Below the pieces are notes generated by a model, which saw nothing but the letters and a program-made list of their open reading frames with translations, had not been told where the DNA came from and did no database searches. From the NCBI RefSeq assembly GCF_011008565.1, contig NZ_JAAIWK010000002.1:186001-250000 (forward strand): a stretch of 64,000 nucleotides of DNA, in the 5' to 3' direction. Source of the stretch: Heyndrickxia ginsengihumi (GTDB taxonomy: Bacteria; Bacillota; Bacilli; Bacillales; Bacillaceae_C). Positions 57,018 through 64,000 of this stretch are shown piece by piece. Position 1 is the stretch's first letter, and the number at the start of each line of letters is the position of its first letter. Both the position numbers and the translations under genes were made by a program.

Positions 57018-57223
57018 TTAATGATTGTAGACAATTAAACTCATAGTTTCAGTTTAAGAAAGGTAAAAAAGGTGAGAGTGCGCTCATTCTAAATCTCCTT
57101 TTATGCCAAATAAATTCTAAAAAAATCTCTAAATTTAAGTACGATTAAAGTCAAGTAACCATTTTAATTACCATTTTAGATTAAAGCGAAATCATCGTTC
57201 ATGTTTAAAATCTTATAACAAAA

Positions 57224-57265
57224 ACTGTAGACAAGCCTCTATTTTAAGAAAAGGTTGTCTACAGT
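57224..57265. terminator. Bidirectional terminator, member of a hairpin repeat family
   Basis: ACTGTAGACAA / TTGTCTACAGT with inner pairs, flanked by A- and T-runs, between the hydrolase and aldA. It is homologous to the yisL terminator at 39898-39937. Confidence 0.75.
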
Positions 57266-57273
57266 TTATTGCA

Positions 57274-58728
57274 TTAATGCTTATATTGCACATATACTAC
57301 GTGTGTTTGTAAATATTCTTCTAACCCATGTTTTCCATCTGCTCCGCCGATTCCTGATTTCCTCCAGCCAGCATGGAACCCTTGAATCGCTTCAAAGCTT
57401 TCCCGATTCACATACGTTTCACCAAATTTCAACTCATTACTTGCCCGCATCATCGTATCTACATTTTGTGTAAAAATAGCTGATGTTAAACCGTACTCAC
57501 AATCATTTGATAACTCAATCGCTTCATTCAATGTTTCGAAAGTTGCAATTGGCAACACAGGCCCAAAGATTTCCTGACGCATAATTTCCATCGTATTATC
57601 GACATTGACAAGAACTGTTGGCTCGTAGAAATATCCCTTTTCTCTGTTTGCAGGTTTCCCTCCTGTTAACACTTTTGCTCCATTAGCGACAGCTTTTTTA
57701 ACCATTCGATCGACATTTTCTAATGCATCTTTACTGGCAAGCGGTCCCATATCAATATCTTTCTCCACTAGCGGATCTCCATAGCGAACTTCTGACATTG
57801 CTTTTGTAATTTTTTCAATAAATTCGTCAGCAACAGATTCTTGTACGTAAACCCGTTCTGTACAATTACATACTTGCCCAGAATTAATAACCCGTGAATC
57901 AACAACAGATTTTACTGCTAAATCAATATCTGCATCATCCATTATAATAGTTGGTGCTTTTCCACCTAATTCTAACGATACTTTCGTAATATTATCAGCC
58001 GCAGCTCTCATGACAGCAGCACCGGCATTGTAACTGCCTGTTAAGCTAACCATTCCTACTTTTGGATTGCGTGAAAGCTCATCTCCAAGACTGCTACCAC
58101 TGCCAGTCACAATGTTAATAACACCTTTTGGCAAACCAACTTTATCAAGAATTTTCGCAAATTCTAGAGCGTTATTTGGTGAAACACCGCTTGGCTTAAC
58201 AACGATTGTATTACCGGTAATAAGAGCTGGAGCAGCCTTTCTAGCAATTAAGAAAAATGGAAAGTTCCAAGGCAAAATACCTGCAATTACACCGATAGGA
58301 GCTTTATAGACAAAAATATTTTCATTTGGACGATCACTTGGTACGATTTCCCCTTCGTAGCGACGTGCCCAACCAGCCATATAATCAATATAGTCTGCTG
58401 TAAAGTTTACTTCCGTTTCAGAAAGAGCAAGTGTTTTTCCTACTTCTTCCGAAATAGTTCGAGCAAGTAAATCGGCATTTTCACGAATCTCTTTTGATAT
58501 TTTCAATAAATATTTAGCTCTTTCCGAAGATGGCAACTTTCCCCATTTCTTTTGCGCACGTTCAGAAGAATCTATGGCACGTCTTACATCTTTTACAGTT
58601 GCTTTTGGGACTTCTGAAATAACTTCTTCGGTTGCTGGATTGATCACTTTTGATATTTCCCCTGAACTTGAATCAACAAACTCCCCATCAATATACATTT
58701 GATATGATTTTGTAATCGTTTTCATCAT
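57274..58728 (-). CDS. aldA: Lactaldehyde dehydrogenase AldA-like
   Basis: NAD-dependent aldehyde dehydrogenase of 484 residues, very close to E. coli AldA across blocks such as FTADYIDYMAGWARRYEGEI, NSGQVCNCTERVYVQ (catalytic Cys287) and FHAGWRKSGIGGADGKHGL; Glu253 in LELGGK is the general base. It oxidises L-lactaldehyde to L-lactate, the branch that uses the three-carbon product of rhamnose or fucose breakdown. The rha genes 3 kb away support this. It has its own sigma-A promoter with an overlapping dyad. Confidence 0.9.
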   Translation of the reverse strand: MMKTITKSYQMYIDGEFVDSSSGEISKVINPATEEVISEVPKATVKDVRRAIDSSERAQKKWGKLPSSERAKYLLKISKEIRENADLLARTISEEVGKTLALSETEVNFTADYIDYMAGWARRYEGEIVPSDRPNENIFVYKAPIGVIAGILPWNFPFFLIARKAAPALITGNTIVVKPSGVSPNNALEFAKILDKVGLPKGVINIVTGSGSSLGDELSRNPKVGMVSLTGSYNAGAAVMRAAADNITKVSLELGGKAPTIIMDDADIDLAVKSVVDSRVINSGQVCNCTERVYVQESVADEFIEKITKAMSEVRYGDPLVEKDIDMGPLASKDALENVDRMVKKAVANGAKVLTGGKPANREKGYFYEPTVLVNVDNTMEIMRQEIFGPVLPIATFETLNEAIELSNDCEYGLTSAIFTQNVDTMMRASNELKFGETYVNRESFEAIQGFHAGWRKSGIGGADGKHGLEEYLQTHVVYVQYKH

Positions 58729-58765
58729 TCACAATCCCTTCCTAGAAATCTCTATTTCTACTTAT

Positions 58766-58799
58766 ATTTTAGTTTTGAAATATTTGTTTGTCAACAAAT
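58766..58799 (-). promoter_or_regulatory. aldA promoter with overlapping operator-like dyad
   Basis: TTGACA (58794-58789) and TAAAAT (58771-58766) are 17 bases apart, a near-consensus promoter. ATTTGTTTGTCAACAAAT at 58782-58799 is an inverted repeat (arms of 7, spacer of 4) covering the -35, so a repressor is likely. The TTTGT-N6-ACAAA form resembles GntR-type sites. Confidence 0.65.
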
Positions 58800-58932
58800 A
58801 AACCAATATTATATGTTGTTTTATTTATTATTTATGTTGTATTTTTTGGTTTTTTTATTAATTTCAACATTTACAATTTTTTCAATCTCGTATGATATAC
58901 AATCTTAGCGTATTCTTGCGATTCTCTTTAAA

Positions 58933-58967
58933 AAAACGTTTTCTTTGAAGATAAAACGTTCTCTTTG
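58933..58967. promoter_or_regulatory. Tandem 15-bp direct repeats with 20-bp period
   Basis: AAAACGTTTTCTTTG (58933-58947) and AAAACGTTCTCTTTG (58953-58967) differ at one base and are exactly two helical turns apart, between aldA and the divergent DMT gene. This is typical of sites bound by regulators such as AraC- or DeoR-family proteins. Confidence 0.6.
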
Positions 58968-59097
58968 CTCATTTGTTCACATTGTTTCGCTTTTTCTTTT
59001 GTAAATCAATGAACTATAATGGATTTAGTTTTAGATAACAAAATGCATCTGAGCCAATCTGCTAGATTTTAAATATTTAAATTAAAGGGAAATACCA

Positions 59098-59134
59098 CAC
59101 CAAATGTCATCAGGTGATCGGATGATATTTGGTG
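59098..59134 (+). promoter_or_regulatory. 14-bp inverted repeat in the DMT exporter leader
   Basis: CACCAAATGTCATC and GATGATATTTGGTG pair throughout (one G-T) around a 9-base loop, 26 bases before the start codon. No T-run follows, so it is not an intrinsic terminator; it may be an operator or an mRNA structure. Confidence 0.6.
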
Positions 59135-59160
59135 AAATTATAAAGCATCGAGGGATTAAC

Positions 59161-60162
59161 ATGAAAAAAACAATTTTATATATTCTATTTTCGGCTATAT
59201 TTTTTAGTACAATGGAGATCGTCATTAAGTTCATGTCAAGTGAATTCAATTCCATTCAATTAAATCTTTTACGTTTCTTTATCGGGGCCATTATTTTAGC
59301 ACCTTTAGCCCTTCGCCATATGAAGGCAAAAACATTTAAATTCACAAAAGAAAGTTTACTATTTTTCATCCTAACTGGTTTTCTATGTGTCGTCATTAGT
59401 ATGACATTTTATCAATTAGCAATTGTTTTTACGAAAGCATCGACAGTTGCTATTTTATTTAGTTGTAATCCCCTTTTTGTTATACCGCTCGCCCACTTTT
59501 TCTTAAAGGAATCCTTTTCTAAACTTACATTTTTGGCATTATTCATTAGCTTTATCGGTATTGTAAGTATCATTAATCCATTTGAAGCATCAAACCCTAT
59601 TGGCATTATTTTTGCACTTGTTTCAGCAATTACTTTTGCATTGTACGGTGTCATCGGGAAAAAAGGAAGTCAGCAATATAAATGTGATGGTGTCATTTTA
59701 ACATGCTTTAGTTTTCTTACTGGTAGTATAGAAATTCTTGTATTAATTCTTGTTTCTAAAATTAGTTTCGTTTCAAGCTGGCTTACGCAAATTGGATTAA
59801 GCATGTTTGCGGATGTGTCGATCTTTCACGGAATTACATGGAACTCATTGCCAAGCTTGCTATATATAGGTGTTTTTGTTACAGGATTAGGATTCACTTT
59901 ATACTTTTTAGCAATGGATGAAACTTCAGCTACAACAGCGTCAATAGTATTTTTTATTAAACCTGCGTTAGCACCAATTTTGGCGTTTTTCTTCCTTCAT
60001 GAGGCAATTACTGTAAATGTGGTAATTGGAATATTATGTATTATGCTTGGTTCATATTTGACATTGCGTGTCAGCAAAAAAGATAGGCAACATCAAGTGC
60101 AGCATGCAGCTGTGCAATTTAACCGTGGTAAAAAACAAGAGGCAGGGACAAAAGTATATTAG
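59161..60162 (+). CDS. EamA/DMT superfamily transporter
   Basis: A 333-residue membrane protein with about ten hydrophobic segments forming two EamA repeats (about 5-135 and 150-285). Such proteins export or import small metabolites. ATG 59161 is chosen because CGAGGG lies 6 bases upstream; 19 in-frame codons before it include the inverted repeat. A basic, Gln/His-rich tail of about 35 residues is cytoplasmic. The substrate is unknown; nearness to aldA and rha genes does not prove a role in rhamnose metabolism. Confidence 0.85.
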   Translation: MKKTILYILFSAIFFSTMEIVIKFMSSEFNSIQLNLLRFFIGAIILAPLALRHMKAKTFKFTKESLLFFILTGFLCVVISMTFYQLAIVFTKASTVAILFSCNPLFVIPLAHFFLKESFSKLTFLALFISFIGIVSIINPFEASNPIGIIFALVSAITFALYGVIGKKGSQQYKCDGVILTCFSFLTGSIEILVLILVSKISFVSSWLTQIGLSMFADVSIFHGITWNSLPSLLYIGVFVTGLGFTLYFLAMDETSATTASIVFFIKPALAPILAFFFLHEAITVNVVIGILCIMLGSYLTLRVSKKDRQHQVQHAAVQFNRGKKQEAGTKVY

Positions 60163-60315
60163 TGAAAGAAAACCCACATATTGCGTTCAAACCCCGCTTT
60201 GGAAATATACTTCACTTTCCGCGGATCGGCTGATGAGCCTCCCGCAGAAGTCTACGTATATTTCCGGAGCTGATTTGAGCAATCATCGTCTTTCGCTAAC
60301 CACTTTTAAGTTTAT
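60160..60315 (+). repeat. Dispersed repeat, copy 3
   Basis: Shares with 39540-39690 the segments ATATTGC, CCCCGCTTTGGAAATATAC, CTCCCGCAGAAGTCTACG, ATATTTCCGGAGCTGATTTG and the final GCTAACCACTTTTAAG. It carries an insertion (CACTTTCCGCGGATCGGC) relative to copy 2. It lies between the DMT gene and the MFS gene. Confidence 0.85.
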
Positions 60316-60334
60316 CCCGGCCTCTATTTTAAAG

Positions 60335-61678
60335 CTACATATTAGTTTCTTCTGCTTTCATATTGACATTTTGTATATTCATATGATCATTTTTTCCATT
60401 ATTAAATCCAAACCGTTCCTCTTCAATCTCTTGTAATGTTTTCCCTTTTGTATTAGGGGCAAGGGCAATCCCAATTATACATTGGATAACTAAGAAGACA
60501 ATCATGACAATTCCTGCCACTTTAAATCCTAATGTGTCCATTATTGTTGGTAAAATAAAGGACCATATCGCAATTCCAAAACGCACTAAGAAGTAGATAA
60601 AGCCTTGTGCACCTGCGCGATATTTTGTTGGGAATAACTCACTCCCCCATAATCCATAAAAAGCTTGAGCACCAAATCCTGCTGCACTTCCCCAAAGGAT
60701 AACAAACGCAAATAGCGAGAACCAATTCATACCTGTATAAGTTAAAATTAGCCAAGCTGCAATGCCCATAATCGCTCCTATTCCAAATAGAAGACGACGA
60801 CTAAACTTATCTCCCAATTTCATAAAGACAAGATAGGTCGTTAGCACGGTTAATCCCCATAGAAATGCTTGAAGTAAATTTGCCTGTTCTCCAGTGAGCC
60901 CGCCAACATTTTGATAAATATATGGCATAAAATAGCCCATTGCACCAGCTGTCAAATTCCAGAAAAGATAAATACCAATTAATAGAAAAAGTGCTTGTCG
61001 ATTTACCTTTAAACTGAATAGATCTTTTAAAGTACTTGAAGTCTTTTTCGTATTTCTTTCTTTTTCAGCCTGCTTTTTCCCCTCTTTCCAAATAGTAGAT
61101 TCAGATAACCCTTGGCGAATGTACCAAGTAATAAAAGCAATGACTAAAAGATGAAGAAATATGATACGGCTGCCTAATAAACCTAAAGGTGTCAGTAAAA
61201 CAGCAAGTAAAAATGTGATCATTGGACCAGTTGACCACGCTAATTGTGCTGTTCCAACATGGGCTGCCCTTTTAGAATGCGGTGCTTCTTCAGCAATATA
61301 AGTCCAAGAGGCTGGTACACCTGCACCAACTGCAACACCGGTAATGATCGTACCGATTAAAAGCATTGAGAAATTAAATGATACTGCAATGAGCAAAACG
61401 CCAAGCATATAGAAGAGTAAATCATATGCATATATGAATTTTCGCCCATATTTATCACATAGATAACCACCGAATAATGCTCCAATTGCTGCGCCAAAGG
61501 CATTTGCACTCAGCGCACTTAAAAGTCCCACGGTCAAACTATTCAAATGAAGATATGCTTGCCACATTGTAAGGCTGCTTGCCGCTGCAATAATAGATCC
61601 TGCCTCAATATAATTGGCCATTGCAACGGATATTGTTGCCTTCCAGCCTGTAGTACTTTTACTTCCTATTTTTGCCAT
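60335..61678 (-). CDS. MFS sugar transporter, probable L-rhamnose permease
   Basis: A 447-residue major facilitator with twelve hydrophobic segments. GGYLCDKYGRKFIY (near 75) is the loop 2-3 signature, and ELFPTKYRAGAQGFIY near 360 is typical of sugar-porter-like members. ATG 61678 follows GGGTGGGGG. It lies downstream of rhaM in the same orientation but has its own promoter with a perfect catabolite-response element, which supports a sugar-uptake role. Rhamnose as substrate is inferred from location. Confidence 0.78.
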   Translation of the reverse strand: MAKIGSKSTTGWKATISVAMANYIEAGSIIAAASSLTMWQAYLHLNSLTVGLLSALSANAFGAAIGALFGGYLCDKYGRKFIYAYDLLFYMLGVLLIAVSFNFSMLLIGTIITGVAVGAGVPASWTYIAEEAPHSKRAAHVGTAQLAWSTGPMITFLLAVLLTPLGLLGSRIIFLHLLVIAFITWYIRQGLSESTIWKEGKKQAEKERNTKKTSSTLKDLFSLKVNRQALFLLIGIYLFWNLTAGAMGYFMPYIYQNVGGLTGEQANLLQAFLWGLTVLTTYLVFMKLGDKFSRRLLFGIGAIMGIAAWLILTYTGMNWFSLFAFVILWGSAAGFGAQAFYGLWGSELFPTKYRAGAQGFIYFLVRFGIAIWSFILPTIMDTLGFKVAGIVMIVFLVIQCIIGIALAPNTKGKTLQEIEEERFGFNNGKNDHMNIQNVNMKAEETNM

Positions 61679-61715
61679 TATTTCCCCCACCCATCCGTAT
61701 TTATTAGAAACTCAA

Positions 61716-61745
61716 TGTTATCGCTTTCATTTATTTACTGATCAA
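61716..61745 (-). promoter_or_regulatory. Promoter with cre (CcpA) site for the MFS gene
   Basis: On the minus strand TGAAAGCGATAACA (61729-61716) fits the cre consensus TGWAANCGNTNWCA at every position. It overlaps the -10 (GATAAC, 61722-61717) of a promoter whose -35 TTGATC (61745-61740) is 17 bases away. CcpA binding would repress transport when glucose is present. Confidence 0.75.
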
Positions 61746-61774
61746 TTCCCACTCATTTCACATGAGTGGGAATT
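61744..61774 (-). terminator. Hairpin between rhaM and the MFS gene
   Basis: Perfect stem AATTCCCACTCAT / ATGAGTGGGAATT with a 5-base loop, starting 3 bases after rhaM. There is no T-run, and its far edge overlaps the -35 of the next promoter, so it may be a weak terminator or 3' stabiliser. Confidence 0.6.
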
Positions 61775-61776
61775 AC

Positions 61777-62091
61777 TTAGACAAGATGAAAAACTTCTTC
61801 GAGATCAATGGAAACCGGACTTGAATCTTCATTCGTTTCCATTAAAGGCTCCATATATGACCACCATTTTTTACAAATTTCAGTTGCAGCAATTTGTTCA
61901 TACATGGCTTCATCTTCAACTTCTAAATAAGCAAATAATCTACCAGTTTCTTTATCTAGGAAAATAGAATAGTTATGTGCCCCATGATCCTTTAATGCTT
62001 TTGCCATTTCAGGCCATAGCTCATCATGTCGCCGCTTATACTCTTCATAATGGTCTTTGTAAAGAAACATAATGCTTGCCTTTCTGATCAA
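61777..62091 (-). CDS. rhaM: L-rhamnose mutarotase RhaM
   Basis: Interconverts alpha and beta anomers of L-rhamnose for the isomerase. TTG 62091 gives 104 residues, the standard length, starting MIRKAS, and has GAGGTG 7 bases upstream; an ATG two codons earlier is poorly spaced. Family blocks are [12 protein letters not shown] (catalytic His), [11 protein letters not shown] and [11 protein letters not shown]. It lies 14 bases after rhaD. Confidence 0.93.
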   Translation of the reverse strand: MIRKASIMFLYKDHYEEYKRRHDELWPEMAKALKDHGAHNYSIFLDKETGRLFAYLEVEDEAMYEQIAATEICKKWWSYMEPLMETNEDSSPVSIDLEEVFHLV

Positions 62092-62105
62092 TTTCATTCA
62101 CCTCT

Positions 62106-62939
62106 TTATAGACCCAATTCCAAAATACCCGGTCTAGGAACTACTCCGAAAGCCTCTGCCAAATCTTGCAGTTCATGATCTGATATCGTTTGTTTAACAC
62201 CACCTTGTGCACAAACGATCGTATATACTTGCGCAGCCTTTTCTGCTGTTTCAATTAGTCCAAATGTTTCATCCATTGTTGTTCCTGCTCCAAATATTCC
62301 GTGATGAGGCCATAAAACTAAACGGACATCCTTCATTTTTTCTGCTGTAGCACGCCCAATTGCATCAGTTCCGGGCACCATCCATGGAATAATCCCCAAC
62401 CCTTCTGGGAATACAACAATACATTCTGTACACATTTGCCATAATGTCTTCGAAAAATTCTTTTCATCTAAAGAGTGAGTAAATGTCATGCCAATTAAGT
62501 GTGTTGCGTGACAGTGCATAATTACTCGATGGTCTGGATCAACTTGAAGTCTTTGAATATGTCCCATGAAATGGGAAGGTAGTTCACTTGTTGGGCTACC
62601 TCCGTCTTTAAATCCCCATAAAACTTCAACTGATTTTCCATCATTCGCCACTTTTATAATGCCGAGATTCTCTTCAGGATCATCAATCACATTTTTAAAA
62701 TATTTTCCTGATCCTGTAACAATAAAGTACTTCCCTGCCAACGCAGAAGCATCAAACTGCATAGGGATTGTGCGAATGACACGATTCACATTTAAAAAAG
62801 GAATCAATTCTTCTTCTTTTAATAAATAACTAATGTTACCGCCATTTCTTTCATCCCATCCTAAACGGTATAAATTTGCGGTTGTATTCATCATTTCTTG
62901 AACAAAATTTGCCGATAAAATATCTAATTGGACAACCAT
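62106..62939 (-). CDS. rhaD: Rhamnulose-1-phosphate aldolase RhaD
   Basis: Class II aldolase cleaving L-rhamnulose-1-phosphate to dihydroxyacetone phosphate and L-lactaldehyde. The zinc site HCHATH has His142 and His144, with the third His in PHHGIFGAG; the catalytic Glu is in TSELPSH (about 119). ATG 62939 (277 residues) has AGGTG 6 bases upstream. A GTG three codons earlier overlaps the rhaA stop. It supplies the substrate of AldA. Confidence 0.95.
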   Translation of the reverse strand: MVVQLDILSANFVQEMMNTTANLYRLGWDERNGGNISYLLKEEELIPFLNVNRVIRTIPMQFDASALAGKYFIVTGSGKYFKNVIDDPEENLGIIKVANDGKSVEVLWGFKDGGSPTSELPSHFMGHIQRLQVDPDHRVIMHCHATHLIGMTFTHSLDEKNFSKTLWQMCTECIVVFPEGLGIIPWMVPGTDAIGRATAEKMKDVRLVLWPHHGIFGAGTTMDETFGLIETAEKAAQVYTIVCAQGGVKQTISDHELQDLAEAFGVVPRPGILELGL

Positions 62940-62944
62940 TTTAT

Positions 62945-64000
62945 TCACCTATTTTCAATTAAAGATTTTTGATTCTTATTTCTTTCCTTCAAAATGTTTT
63001 GTTCATAATCACGTACTTCATGTAGCCATTCTTCTCGAACAGGAACGCCATTTAAAGCACAGTAATAATCCCAAATTGCTCCAAAAGGATACGTTTTAAA
63101 TTCTTCACGCAATGCTAATCTTGCTGTGAAATCTCCTTTTAATTCAAGCTCTCTTAATTGTTCTGATGGTTCTAAATATGCTTTAAGTAGTGCCTTAATC
63201 ATATTGCGCATGCCGATAACCCAAGCGGCTATGCGATTAATGCTAGCATCAAAGAAATCGAGCCCGATATATGTTTTCTTAAGAAGATCATTAACAACTA
63301 ATTCACGGGCAATTTCTTGCAATTCATCATCTAATAAAATGACATGGTCACTATCCCAGCGAACTGGACGGCTAACATGGAGTAAAATCCCTTTATTAAA
63401 TAATGAAATTGCCGATAGTTTATTAGAAACCACTTCTGTCGGATGGAAATGTCCAGCGTCTAAACATAATAATTTATTACGGGTAAGTGCATAGCCCATG
63501 TAGAATTCATGTGAACCAACCACATAACTTTCTGAACCAATTCCAAATAATTTACTCTCAACTGCGTCTAAATTATATTTTTGATCTATTTCTTCCTTAA
63601 ACACTTCATCCAAAGCTTCTTCAAGTCGTTTTCTTGGTGTCAATCGATCTACAGGAGTATCTTTGTAACCATCTGGGATCCAGACATTTGTTACACAAGG
63701 CTGACCTAATTCTTTTCCAAAATATTCCCCGACTTTTCTAGCACGTTTACAATGTTCAATCCAGAAATTACGAATCTCTTTATTCGGATGACTTAATGTG
63801 AAACCATCTTCTGAATTTGGATGTGAGAAACAAGTCGGATTAAAATCGAGTCCAATCCCTTGCTCTTTTGCCCATTCAACCCATTTTGTATAATGATGTG
63901 GTTCAATTTGATCCAAATCTATTTTTTCTTCTGTATCAGCATAAATGGCATGCAAGTTTAATTTGTGTTTGCCCGGAATTAGAGAATACGCTTTCTCTAA
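62945..64000 (-). CDS. rhaA: L-rhamnose isomerase RhaA (5' end outside window)
   Basis: Converts L-rhamnose to L-rhamnulose using Mn2+. The frame is open to the window edge; the visible 351 residues begin [20 protein letters not shown] and the first part, roughly 70 residues by family length, is missing. [37 protein letters not shown] and [13 protein letters not shown] carry the metal and substrate ligands. The stop is 5 bases before the rhaD start, so rhaA-rhaD-rhaM form an operon. Confidence 0.96.
   Translation of the reverse strand, partial: LEKAYSLIPGKHKLNLHAIYADTEEKIDLDQIEPHHYTKWVEWAKEQGIGLDFNPTCFSHPNSEDGFTLSHPNKEIRNFWIEHCKRARKVGEYFGKELGQPCVTNVWIPDGYKDTPVDRLTPRKRLEEALDEVFKEEIDQKYNLDAVESKLFGIGSESYVVGSHEFYMGYALTRNKLLCLDAGHFHPTEVVSNKLSAISLFNKGILLHVSRPVRWDSDHVILLDDELQEIARELVVNDLLKKTYIGLDFFDASINRIAAWVIGMRNMIKALLKAYLEPSEQLRELELKGDFTARLALREEFKTYPFGAIWDYYCALNGVPVREEWLHEVRDYEQNILKERNKNQKSLIENR

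Overview
This is a low-GC chromosomal segment from an endospore-forming member of the Bacillaceae. It carries gerPA-PF, a CgeB-type spore-surface gene, comK/mecA/coiA, spx/yjbH, the sRNA RoxS, and gene order that matches two Bacillus subtilis neighbourhoods (fabI back to fabHA, and yitW/yitU/yitS through gerP, addAB, comK and lplJ). It is not B. subtilis itself: it has clpB, lacks the app operon between yjaZ and yjbA, lacks sbcDC between addA and gerPF, and ends in an L-rhamnose locus. I cannot name the species.

Layout. 0-1.5 kb: a small protein and a CgeB-family protein behind a good sigma-K promoter. 1.5-16.4 kb: fabI (FapR operator), a cation/proton antiporter, prpE, yjbO-nadK-yjbM-yjbL, yjbK-cwlQ, yjbI-yjbH, RoxS, pepF, coiA, mecA and spx. 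17-26 kb: oppABCDF (CodY-like box), trpS with a T-box, yjbA. 26-36 kb: yjaZ, fabHA-fabF (FapR operator), yjzD, clpB, yjzC, a SufT-like gene. 35-41 kb: yitU, two very short genes, a DegV protein, yajQ, an SDR, yisL and yisK. 41-43.5 kb: the gerP operon behind a sigma-K promoter. 43.5-56 kb: addAB, an AIM24 protein, comK with a divergent IDEAL-domain gene, a Ste24-type protease and lplJ. 56-64 kb: a nitrilase-family hydrolase, lactaldehyde dehydrogenase aldA, a DMT exporter, then an MFS transporter, rhaM, rhaD and rhaA (cut by the window edge).

How the parts connect. Regulated proteolysis and redox control are concentrated here: Spx, its ClpXP adaptor YjbH, the ClpC adaptor MecA, the MecA target ComK, and RoxS with a Rex-like operator over its start site. 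Fatty-acid elongation genes fabI and fabHA-fabF carry FapR operators with identical geometry. The right end forms an L-rhamnose route: RhaM anomerises, RhaA isomerises, RhaD cleaves rhamnulose-1-phosphate, and AldA oxidises the lactaldehyde; the kinase is not in view.

Most of the window is conserved Bacillus core. I did not find a convincing wholly new system. The most interesting non-core signals are RoxS/Rex, a dispersed repeat family of about 130 bp with three clear copies, two further hairpin repeat families, phased A-tracts in front of comK, and unassigned operator-like dyads around aldA and the DMT exporter.
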